Origin: Macrostomum hystrix
Lineage: Eukaryota; Platyhelminthes; Macrostomidae
Reading direction: 5' to 3'
Assembly: GCA_950097015.1 (NCBI GenBank)
Contig: CATNEN010000001.1
Span: forward strand, 8,551,001-8,615,000
DNA: 64,000 nucleotides
Position numbers and translations under genes: made by a program. How positions within the stretch are numbered: the stretch's first letter is position 1; every line of letters begins with the position of its first letter. The notes beneath the pieces are model-generated. The model ran no database searches and was not told the origin of the DNA. It saw only the letters and a list, made by a program, of their open reading frames with translations. Positions 34,868 to 44,860 of the stretch are shown here, in pieces.

Positions 34868-36720
34868 TCACAGATCTACTCGCTCCAGTTTGGGCTGATC
34901 ACTCGACATCGCGTCAGTAGCGGCAGTCGCAGATTCTGCCGGCTTCTCTGGCGAGAAGTTCAGCGCGGCGGAGTTGACGCAATAGCGCAGCCCGGTCGGT
35001 CGGGGCCCGTCGTCGAAGACGTGGCCAAGGTGGGCGCCGCAAGTGGAGCAACGAATCTCATAGCGCATCATGCCTGAGATTTTAGTATGTGTAGAGTGAG
35101 GTGTTTGCCATTTGAGACAGGTTTAAAGTAAAATGGGTGATAAGCGAGGTAGGTGTGAAGTGGGGTGGGTGCTAATTGGGGCAGGTTTGAAGCGCGGTGG
35201 GTGCTAATTGAGGCAGGTGTGAAGTGGGGTGGGTGCTAATTGGGGCTAATTGGGGCAGGTTTGAAGCGCGGTGGGTGGTAATTGAGGCAGGTGTGAAATG
35301 GGGTGGGTGCTAATTGGGGCAGGTGTTGAGTGAGTGAGGTGGGTGCTAATTCGGGCAGGTTTGAAGCGCGGTGGGTGCTAATTGAGGCAGGTGTGAAATG
35401 GGGTGGGCGCTAATTGGGGCAGGTGTGGAGTGAGTGAGACGGGTGCTAATTGGGGCAGGTTTGAAGTGGGGTGGGTGCTAATTGATGTGAGTGTGGAGTT
35501 GGGGTGTGTGCTTATTTTGGTGTTTGTTGAGTAACGTTACTGCTAATGACTAAATGAGTTAACTCAAATGCTAGCGCAGTGAAAGGTCTTAAAAACCTAC
35601 CGTGCGAGGTGTCCTTAACCATAGAAATGGTGCCCTCGTGCATGACGTCATAGAATGCGGGCCAGCCGCAACCGGAGTCGAATTTGTGCCCAGAAGAGAA
35701 TAGCTCTTTGCCGCAGACCACGCATTCGTACACACCGGGAGCTTTCTCGCGCAAATACTGGCCAGAGAAGCGCCTAGCAATTATTAGTGTGTGGTGCAGT
35801 GACTAATACTAATTAGAACCGCCTAGATAACCTACAGACCAATTAGAATCGCCTAGATAACCTCCAGACCAATTAGAATCGCCTAGAAAACCTCCAGACC
35901 AATTAGAACCATCTAGATTTATCTCCTGACCAATTAGAATCGCCTAGATAACCTCCAGACTAATTAGAATCGCCTAGATAACCTCCTGACCAATTAGAAT
36001 CGCCTAGATAACCTCCTGACCAATTAGAATCGTCTAGATAACCTCCAGACCAATTAGAATCGCCTAGACAACATCCTGACCTATTATAACTTCCAAGATA
36101 ATCTCCTGAACAATTAGAATCGCCTAGATAACCTCCAGACCAATTAAAATCGCCTAGATAACCTCCTGACCAATTAAAATCGCCTAGAAAACCTCCTGAA
36201 CAATTAGAATCGTGAAGAACCTCCTGACCAATAGTAATCGCCTCGACATCATCCTGACCAATTATAACTGCCAAGATAATCTCCTGAACAATTAGAATCG
36301 CCTAGATAACCTCCTGACCATTAGAATCGTGAAGAACCTCCTGACCATTAGAATCGTGAAGAACCTCCTGACCAATAATAGTAATCGCCTGGACGACCTC
36401 TAGAAGTTAAATTTTACCCAATTAGAGTTTGTTGGAGTCTAAGAGCTAAATCTGCATTTAAATTGAACTTACTTTTCAGTGCCTCTTAGTTGCGTCACCT
36501 CGTACTGCACAGGTGTTAATCGACTGCGCAAATCAGCGTCACTGAAGCTAGCCTGACATTTTCCATTCTGCGTTGGCGTTGTCGGATCGTTGCTAGGCTT
36601 CGCTGCGCAAACTGGCGCACTCTTTTTAGCCAGACGTTCGAGCTTCTCCGATTGCTGCGACGTGACCAACTGGAGTAGGTTCATCGCTATCAGTAGGCAA
36701 TAGCAGAAGCGGACTGGCTG
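34868..36720 (-). CDS. Methionine-R-sulfoxide reductase B (MsrB3-like)
   Basis: Exons 36473-~36720 (start unresolved), 35601-35773 and 34868-35073 join in phases 2 and 1. The enzyme reduces methionine-R-sulfoxide in proteins. Seen: [32 protein letters not shown], the zinc CxxC pairs (CVVC, CSTC), GHVFDDGP and the catalytic [11 protein letters not shown] with Cys rather than Sec. The N-terminal part is hydrophobic ([15 protein letters not shown]), like a signal peptide; an ATG at 36684 would cut it short, and an AG at 36724-36725 suggests an upstream exon or a longer start. The C terminus ends RVDL, loosely like an ER-retrieval tetrapeptide, which together with the signal-like start suggests an ER form as in MSRB3. 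Both introns are filled with minisatellites. Confidence 0.88.
35120..35512. repeat. Minisatellite in MsrB intron 2
   Basis: Degenerate units around GGGTGGGTGCTAATTGGGGC followed by AGGTTTGAAGCGC, roughly 34-38 bp, about 10 copies. Confidence 0.88.
35800..36385. repeat. 30-bp minisatellite in MsrB intron 1
   Basis: About 19 copies of a unit like TCGCCTAGATAACCTCCAGA plus CCAATTAGAA, becoming more degenerate toward 36.3 kb. Confidence 0.92.
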
Positions 36721-36774
36721 AGCTGCAGATGGCGATAAGAGCTGAAAGAAGTGGAGTGGTGGCTAGTGGTTATA

Positions 36775-36950
36775 TCTCATCAGCGGAGTGGGGTGGGTGG
36801 TTAGCGGAGTGAGGTGGGTTCCTATGTTAGCGGACGGAGTGAGGTGGGTGCCTTTTTCAGTGTACGGAGTGAGGTGGGTGTCTATTTCAGTGGACGGAGT
36901 GAGGTGGGTGCTTTTTAGAGTGGGGTGGGTGCCTCTTTAGATGGAGTGGG
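36775..36950. repeat. Minisatellite upstream of MsrB
   Basis: About 6 degenerate units like GTGGACGGAGTGAGGTGGGT. The GGTGGGTGCC motif resembles the intron-2 minisatellite of the same gene. Confidence 0.8.
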
Positions 36951-36954
36951 TTAC

Positions 36955-37700
36955 TCATTGTTTAATTTTATTGTACTTTAATAAATTTTATTAAAGTAGC
37001 AACGAACGAATTAATTAGGTCTAAATAAAGTATTTAACACTCAGGTTATTTTTATCACAGCAAAAGCAACAAAACTACACGTGTACGCGAAAAAAAAGTA
37101 ATTAAACGATTAAAAAACCCTATTAACAGGCATAATTAAACGAAAAACCTAGATTTCATTCTTTAAAAAATCTGGTAATCAATACGAGCAAAGTTTCGTA
37201 ACGCAAATCTAAAGAAAACACAGAATTAGACCCAGTTCTAAGAATAGAACCAATACAGGATTTGTTTTGACGAATATCAGAAACTAGTGAAAATGTACAG
37301 CTACAGCCTAGTCTGATAAACAACTGCTATTAGAAATAAAAAATAAGCAATACATATTGAATGATTGTCTAATTAAACTGCTTAAATACGTTGAAACAAA
37401 AGATACTTTGCAAGAAAGCTGAAGGTGATGGAAGTAAGTGTGTCTTGGTTTTTTCAAAGGCAAGGAAACAACGATAGGCAACTTCTAAGAAAGTGTTTTA
37501 CAAGGAAGTCAATTCTAAGGAAAGTAGGAAAAAATAAAGGCGATTCGGACATAATTTATACATCACAGAGTTTAGCTTACGAAACACAAAACTCTAAATA
37601 GTTAAAGTACTGAGGAGATACAGAACAAAACAAAAAAGACAATAGACCCCGACGGACAAATGTACAGCATGTCCATGGACTGGGGGACTAAGTCACACCC
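36955..37700. other. AT-rich intergenic DNA
   Basis: Apart from a short fragment of the family-2 SINE near 37660-37705, nothing is recognised. Confidence 0.4.
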
Positions 37701-37714
37701 ACTAAGCGCGTTGC

Positions 37715-38068
37715 TTAAGGACGCGAATTGTTTTTAAGACCGAAATTCGAACTTCGGACCTTCAAAAAATAGTTTTCTATCTGCTTCTGTGGGCCTGTCA
37801 TGCAATCATCAAAGACAATCAAATGCTTTCTCCCCTTTTCTAGCTCATCTGGTTGGGGTAGAAGTTTGGTCTTGGGATCCACCTGCGGATCTCCATAGGT
37901 GAACACTTTAATGTTCTGCCATTTTTCATTGTCTTTGAGGTGCTTTGCATATTCGACAGCTACAAGTCCTGAGATCAACATTTTATACTCATCTTGATAC
38001 AGGGTGGGTGAGTAAATGAGCAGTGTCATAGTCGATAAAGCCAGGTCTAAGAAGCATGTTAAAGACAT
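37715..38068 (-). pseudogene. Maverick/Polinton-like packaging ATPase fragment
   Basis: The minus frame of 117 codons contains HLIVFDDCMTGPQKQIENYF, resembling the Walker B region of the FtsK/HerA-type ATPase of Mavericks and related large DNA elements, after a region reading NEKWQNIKVFTYGDP. No Walker A or other capsid genes are present. It is a short relic of a mobile element related to DNA viruses. Confidence 0.45.
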
Positions 38069-38110
38069 TTTAAAGCAAGAAGATCTAGAAAGTATAATCC
38101 ACTATCCAGG

Positions 38111-38456
38111 TTGAAGCAGAGCTACAAACTGAAGACCTTAAATTTGCACAGAGAAAATTCACAGAGCATTATTTTGAGTATAAAATCCCGGAAGACACCA
38201 CAAATTCCCAATCCGAAATTTACGACTTCAAAGACAGAATTCAATCAGTAATTGATCACACACTGAAATCACGTAAGACCTTCAAGCTTCAGTTATCATT
38301 CAAGATTGAATTTTACATGCCTGCAAAACCCACTAATCGTCTTGAATACTACATGACAACTAAAGCTCTACCCTTTACTCCCACTGACACACAGGATCCC
38401 TTTCTTCATACTTACTACGCAAGTACTCAGGCAGTAATGAATCATAGTATTTAGTA
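38111..38456 (+). pseudogene. Possible second Maverick-like fragment
   Basis: A stop-free plus-strand stretch without a start Met reads EDLKFAQRKFTEHYFEY and later FKLQLSFKIEFYMPAK and ends at TAG. The style recalls proteins of large DNA transposons, and it lies next to the ATPase relic in divergent orientation; the family cannot be fixed. Confidence 0.3.
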
Positions 38457-38629
38457 GAAAATGCTGACAAGCAAAGAAGCCATAGAAAGCAAAAATTTTC
38501 GAGGCACATACTACTACTACTTTAGAAAAGTATAAGTAGTATTTAACGGAGAGGAAAAATAGTTTCTTTTTCATTATTAAAAGTCATCTGAAGAAGGTTT
38601 CGGAAAACAAAAAAAGCACATATTTTTAA

Positions 38630-41201
38630 TCAATCATCCGACGACGAGGAAGCAGTGGAATCCTCGTCGCTATCCTCGCTGCTAGATGTACTACTGGAAG
38701 TAGGCAATCTCTGCTGACTCTTCGCCCTGCGATGCCGATAAAATAAAGGAACGCCGGGTTTGACGCGGACAGCGCCGGCAACGACTGCGGCGGCTGCGGA
38801 GCCGGATGTCGCGGTCCCGGATTCCATGGCTCGCCTGGCGTTGTTGTTGCTATTGGCAACCAGAATGGCGGAAGATGCCGATTTGGTATTCAATTTCGAC
38901 GGTGGCAGCGGAGGCAAAAGATGCTGCTGACGGTTTCGATGTCTAAGCGGACTATTGTTGTTGTTGTTGTTGTTGTTACCGTTGCCGCAATCTTTTTGTT
39001 GAGCTGCTTTCATCGCCGACTCGAACGGATCCGGGCAGGCGTCAATGTCAAGATTGATTCGGTCAATCAGCGCCAACAGTTCCTCAGACCAGCCGGCCAG
39101 ACTGGCCAGCTCCGAAACTCGTTCGACTAGATCTCCAGTGGCCGCCAAATCGTTTGGTCGGCGAGGCTTGGCGCCGCGGAATGGACCGACTGCGTCTCGA
39201 TTGATCAGCAGTCGGGGCACCGTCAGACGGGTGGCGTCCACAATGCCGGCGAAGGGTTCGACCTGGGTGGAGGCGGCGGTGGAAGCTGGTTCCGTTGCTA
39301 GGAAAGACTGGTTCCGTTGCTGGGAAGGATTGGTTCCATTGCTGGGAAAGATTGGTTCCGTTGCTAGGAAAGACTGGTTCCCTTGCTGGGAAATATTGAT
39401 TCCGTTGCTGGGAAATATTGGTTCCGTTGCTGGGAAGGATTGGTTCCATTGCTGGGAAAGATTGGTTCCGTTGCTGGGAAAGATTGGTTCCGTTGGTGGG
39501 AAAGATTGGTTCCATTGCTGGGAAAGATTGGTTCCGTTGCTAGGAAATATTGATTCCGTTGCTGGGAAATATTGGTTCCGTTGCTGGGAAAGATTGGTTC
39601 CATTGCTGGGAAAGATTGGTTCCGTTGCTGGGAAAGATTGGTTCCGTTGGTGGGAAAGATTGGTTCCGTTGCTGGGAAAGACTGGTTCCGTTGGTGGGAA
39701 AGATTGGTTCTGTTGCTGAGAAGCATTGGTGCGGAATCTGGTTCTAGGAAACTTTGCAATTCAGCTCTCACCTGCAGACTGGTACCAAGCACAATGAGCA
39801 GGTCGCACTGAGCAAAGTCTCGCAAGTAATGATAGAATCTTGAAGGCAAATCTTCGCCGAAGAACACAATGTCCGGTTTGAGCACCCCGGGGCAGGCGCC
39901 TTGGCCGCGAAGTTTGCTGCAGATTGGCACCAGACCTTCTAGAATCATTGGGCGAACGTGGACGGCTGGCAGCTGCCGACAGCAGTGAGTGCAGGTGGCG
40001 GTGGCGAAGGTACCGTGTGCCTCAACCAGCTTCTCGGCAGGAATGCCAGACATGCGTTCCAGGCCGTCAATGTTTTGAGTGTACAGTCTGGAGTGAGAGC
40101 AGATTGATTAATATATTTTAGGTGTGACTCTAAAAGATGCAACAGTGAATCTCACCCTGGCTAGAGTGAATCTCACTTGGCTACACTGAATCTCACCCTG
40201 GCTAGAGTCAATCTCACGCTTGCAAAAGTGAATAGCACACTTGCTAGAGTGAATCTCACCTGTCTAGAGTGAATCTCACTTTGGATAGAGTGAATCTCAC
40301 ACATTCAAAAGTAAATCGCACACTTGCTAGAGTGAATCTCACCCTGGCTAGAGTGACTCTCACCCTTGCTAGAGTGAATCTCACCCTGGCTAGAGTGAAT
40401 TTTAAATAGTGTAAATTTAAATTGAATGTACATGGAATCTCACCTAGACAAAAGTCCTTTATCGTGCAGCAGCCGGCAGAAGCAATGCACCAGATTCGGT
40501 CTATATCTACCAGAAGGATAAAGTTCCTTGGCTAAAGCAAAGAATGGCTTCGGATTAACAAAGAAATAATCCAAATCAAAAATTGCCTCCGGATAAGGAA
40601 TTTTGAATTGTTGCAAATTGTCGTACAGTCCAGTGCCGGGCGTACGAAAATCCGGTATTCCGCTGGCTGTTGAAATACCGGCTCCGGCCATGACGACAAT
40701 GTTGCTGACGCGACCACCGGACAGCAGGTTGGCCACTTCGGACAGACTTGTCACCTGACCTGGCCTAGCTACCTGAGGGCGACCTTTGCCGCTGCCGATG
40801 CCACTCATCCGACGCCTAGTACCACTGGAGTTAGGCGCAGCCGCTGTTGGCTTCGCAGTCGCAATAGTTGCCGGCTTTGTTAACGACGTCGTTGTAGTTA
40901 AACCGCGCCGATTTGAAACTGACAAGCGTTGCATGCCAGATGTTAAACTGTCGGCACTGTGAGGAGCGGTTGGCGGCGGCAGAGCGCTATGATGCTGGTG
41001 ATGACGCCGGCTACCGAATCTACCAACGCCATTGACCTCACTGCGTCTTTGCTGCTGGTGCTGCTGCTGCATGGCGACAACTCCGAGCGATCTAGTTGCC
41101 AACCAGAATTGGTGACTAATTATCGACGTCAATTCACTCGGCGCTGACGCTGTAGCTAGTTTGGCTAGAACTGTGGTTGCTAAAGCCTGGATGCGTGGCA
41201 T
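38630..41201 (-). CDS. Class I sirtuin (SIRT2/SIRT3-like NAD-dependent deacylase)
   Basis: Exons 40444-41201, 39772-40087 and 38630-39262 join in frame (phases 2 and 0) to about 568 aa. The enzyme removes acyl groups from lysines using NAD+. The catalytic core has [20 protein letters not shown], then [10 protein letters not shown], the catalytic His in VEAHGTF, Cys residues for zinc (CTHC ... C ... C), [21 protein letters not shown], and after a 0.5-kb intron [22 protein letters not shown]. The ~140-residue N-terminal extension is Ser/Gln/His-rich and basic at its start ([19 protein letters not shown]), possibly a mitochondrial presequence. The C terminus is a long Ser/Asp/Glu tail. The FFGE and QNIDGLER motifs place it with SIRT1-3; SIRT2 versus SIRT3 is open. 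Both introns carry minisatellites. Confidence 0.92.
39286..39720. repeat. 22-bp minisatellite in sirtuin intron 2
   Basis: About 19 copies of a unit like TTCCGTTGCTGGGAAAGATT. It lies immediately upstream (in transcript order) of the exon-3 acceptor. Confidence 0.94.
40150..40400. repeat. ~21-bp minisatellite in sirtuin intron 1
   Basis: About 12 degenerate copies of a unit like CTAGAGTGAATCTCACCCTGG. Confidence 0.88.
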
Positions 41202-41737
41202 CGAAATGGCGACATTAATTATTTTTCCTGCAATATTAAAACAATTATTGGAAGATTATTTCGACGCACAATATCAAATCCATCGGAAAGGCTTCACCGC
41301 AATGCATATCATTTGGTACTATACTATATCAAATAAAATGTTGGCAGTGTTTGACTAACCCTGATTGTCCCAGACAAAACCCGACTTAGTGCAAATAAAT
41401 CACTACTCGATAGTGCCTCGTGTTAATTAACAGCCATCTAGATTAGAGCCGCTAAGGATATTTGATGTTAATACCAGGCACACTGCCTGTATAAATGCGG
41501 TAATTTAATTAAATCATAACCAGAAGTACTTCGTTTCTGAAAAACACATGGACAGGACAGTGAGGACTATATAGACCCCACTGCACCAATAAATCCACTG
41601 AGAGTCAAATTGAACGAAAATGCTGAGTTTAGTTAGCCAGCAAATTAAGCACCGAGCATTGTATTAATCCCGAGCTAACTGAGATTACGCTTGTAGATAA
41701 AGCTAGACTAGAAAATACGAACAGAAAATTGCTAACT
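41202..41737. promoter_or_regulatory. Divergent promoter region (sirtuin and channel-like gene)
   Basis: The start codons of the minus-strand sirtuin and the plus-strand membrane-protein gene are 536 bp apart, so this interval probably holds both promoters. A TATA-like CTATATAG at 41568-41575 lies about 165 nt before the plus-strand start codon. Confidence 0.45.
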
Positions 41738-44249
41738 ATGGCCGGCAAAGATCAGAAAAACTGGTGTGCCAGGAAACCACTAATCCACCAAAAGTTGCAT
41801 TCTACACAAATGGAGGCCGTTCTTACGGAAAATATCAAACTGAAAGAATTCATAAAGACTGGCGACTATGAAAGTGCTCGCCAGGTGTATTCTAAATTGG
41901 ATAAGCCAAGAAAGCGTCAATTCCTATCGGAATACAGGCTGCAATTGGACATTCATCAGACCATTGTCGAGAGTCTCAATGTGCAAGAGAGTGAACTGAA
42001 TATTCTAGTCGATCTGATTGTATCACGCGAGCTAGGATTCGCCAAAATCATTGTACAAGACCTCGAAGCCATAGGAACGCGAATGATGCCGACATTTAAT
42101 CGTAGTCTGTTCACGCTGACCGACTTCTGTTGCAGCCGCGTGGGCGCACTAACCGAGCAAAAAGTGGCAACAGCCTACGATTCGTTAATAGAGGCCGGGT
42201 CAAACTTCTTTGCCTCCCTACTGGCGTACGAAAGCAACGGGTACCTTCCGTGGGAATATGCGGCCTTGAAGAGTCGCTATTATCTAAGCACTAGCTACCT
42301 GTGCACGCCTGGTCACATTCTACAGAGACAGAAATATGGCAAATGGACAATAGAGACTGTTAACCTGTCCGCTTATGGATGGTCAGGCGACCGTTTTCGA
42401 AAGAATCCTCTAATGTTGTTCGCCGACGAAGTGTTTAACAACAAGAGAGACAAGCTGAAGCGGCAACAGTTGCACTTTTATAACAACTATATCATTAGAG
42501 AATGGGCGGTTGTTGCTAAAAACATCACGCAGGAGCAGGCTAATTTGAAAGTACAGTCGATGCTAGTGCCGCTCCTATGGGGATTATTCTATATGATTCT
42601 GGTGCCGTCAATAATGGCCAAGATCTACACTAACGGCTCATTCGCAAGCGAGGCCAAGGTTCGCGTCACAGGCTTAAATACTGCCTTGGGCAATAGTTCG
42701 AATCCGGCTAGAATTGCCGACTGGATAGCATCTGAACGCTTTCTGTGTGCAATCAAAGTGGTGAACACGTTTCGCTACGTAATGCAAGCCTTACTCATAT
42801 TCTTAGCTGCAACAGCGCTATGCTTGAAGCTGCAGTACACATGGCAATTGCCACCCGATAGAAGGCATTTGCTTCGCAAACTAGTGGAAATGCTGTTTAG
42901 CAAGGTGTTGCTATCAAAGAAGCTGTACGACTGGTGCTACTTTCAAGCTATCATGGATATGTTGATTTTGCTCGTGTGGGAAGCCGTATTTCTGCCTAGT
43001 TTGTACGAAGGTGAATATGCAATCGAACACTGATGCCATTTTCTAATCTAACATTGATGTATTTCAGAGCGGTCTAACGCGTTTGCCCCTCGAAAAAAGG
43101 TCCTTGAGCTCGATTCCGCGGCGAGGCCACATTCATTTGGGCGCAGTCGTGGGGACAGGGTTCGGGGGGCAATTTACGCCCTTGAGGGCCAACCTCCAAG
43201 GCACAGTGAAGTGTACACTGCCTGACGATGAGAAAGTCAGGGCAGATGTACACACTGGTGTGAGCGTGTGCCTTCGTATAGTATCTGTGTGTGCGTGTGT
43301 GCTCAGGAGTCAGCGAAATGGACAAAACTGCCTCCTCAGTGGCTGCGGGCCTATTATCTCCAAATTGATGTGCCATTGCCCGAAGCCTTCCTGCAAATAT
43401 TATTATTACTACTATATTACTATTAGAGACCTTGGTGGTAAGACAGGCAAACGAGTTAGACTGCTCTGCCACTTAGTCTCTTTCAAGCCTCTAAAACCTA
43501 GGTTAAAATTTCATCCTTTTTAATAGTTCAATTTTTTAATTCATCTTTCTTTTTGCCAGATTAATGCTAAATTCCTCATTTTTATTCCAGAAAGCGCTAC
43601 TGCAGAATCAAACGGAACGTCGAAATCAACTCAGACAACGATTAGCATCTATCATCTGTCAACAGTAACCCTAATACTGACTTCTTTGCTAATAACTTCG
43701 GCCATCATGTCCGCCGTACAGCTGTCAACAAAAAGTCGCACATTTCTCTACCTAGTTTATTCGCTGAGAAGCTCGGCCACTGTTGTACACATGCTGCTAA
43801 TACCGATGCTTCTATTCACGGTGATGGCTTACTTTGCATTGCCCTACGAGGCCTACGTTGGCACGAATCCGTTGGGCTATTTGCTGGCGGTCTATCGCCT
43901 ATTCTTCAATGTCAACATCATCTCAGAGACTGGACTGACCATCATTTCGACGGCTCAGCCGTTCTTCTATTTCTTTATTTGTGTTTCATTGCTAAACTTC
44001 ACCATTGCTCTCCTGTCACTAAACATTTCGTACATTAGTCAGAACGTGAAAGTGCACCAGACAATGCTAGCTGTGTACTTTGTTCACCAGTACATGGCCT
44101 TCTGTCACAGATTGCGTCGTTTTACAATCCGACTAGGCTTTGTACGCGACATTCCAACGGTGCTGCGTTTCTGCAGCTGTGACAGCGGAGTGGACGGTTG
44201 CTATGCAACGCTACCCATAGACAGTCACGCCAATGCTGGAATTCTTTGA
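41738..44249 (+). CDS. Polytopic membrane protein, possibly a divergent TRP-like cation channel
   Basis: Exons 41738-43010 and 43591-44249 join in phase 1 to about 643 aa. The first ~275 residues are soluble and helical. Membrane segments follow: VPLLWGLFYMILVPSIMA, a second near VMQALLIFLAATALCL, one near ILLVWEAVFLP before the junction, then STVTLILTSLLITSAIM, VVHMLLIPMLLFTVMAYF and FFYFFICVSLLNFTIALL. A long soluble front, about six helices and a last helix followed by a charged stretch (ISYISQNVKVHQ) resemble TRP-superfamily S1-S6 with a pore region between the final two. No ankyrin repeats or TRP box can be identified, so the family is an inference. A SINE sits in the intron. Confidence 0.6.
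43063..43426 (+). repeat. SINE copy (family 1) in the channel-like gene intron
   Basis: A complete-looking copy: head AGAGCGGTCTAACGCGTTTG, B-box-like GAGCTCGATTCCGCGG, GTACACTGCCTGACGATGAG, GT run, CAGGAGTCAGCGAAATGG, and an ATTATTATTACTAC tail. Confidence 0.88.
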
Positions 44250-44317
44250 ATAACCCTACCTACCTGCTTATGCTCGACTTATTGTCTAAACTTAAATCAG
44301 GCATCGATAAAAACTGA

Positions 44318-44323
44318 AATAAA
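44318..44323 (+). terminator. Polyadenylation signal of the channel-like gene
   Basis: AATAAA about 70 nt after the stop codon. Confidence 0.6.
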
Positions 44324-44597
44324 TTTTAAGTCGTAATCGCATCATCGAAACATACACGATTAAAGTTTACTTTGATAACTGAATATTGAACAGTGAGTTA
44401 ACTTTTTGAGAGCTCTTGCCACAGGGATGGTACAAGCATAAATGCCAAGCCAATTGAGACATCATTTTGAAAAAGGTAGCACAGAACGTTGCAAAAATCT
44501 TAAGGTATTATCTAGTTACTCATGGACATGTAAATAAGATTACTGTTTAAGATAAAAATATTTACAAGCAGCCAGGTAAAAAAAATATCAGGAAAAT

Positions 44598-44772
44598 GAA
44601 TCGAGTGATCCTAACCTGATGATCTGGGAATTGAGTAGATTTATCCTAAACTTAAGGATCTGGGAAATTAGCCTCATGATCCCGATATGAGGATCAGAAA
44701 AATATAGTCGTGATTCCAACCTGAGGATTTGGGAAGAATGTCGATTGACCCAAAATCGAGGATCTGGGGACT
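44598..44772. repeat. Degenerate ~35-bp tandem repeat
   Basis: Five or so units built on GATCCTAACCTGATGATCTG followed by GGAATTGAGT. They lie between the convergent channel-like and BUD13 genes. Confidence 0.75.
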
Positions 44773-44860
44773 GAGGGGAGTATTTGCCTAGCACAATAAA
44801 GTTATAAAAAAAACAGACGATCCTGAAATGTATACTGGACCAATAGAAACCAATTCGACA

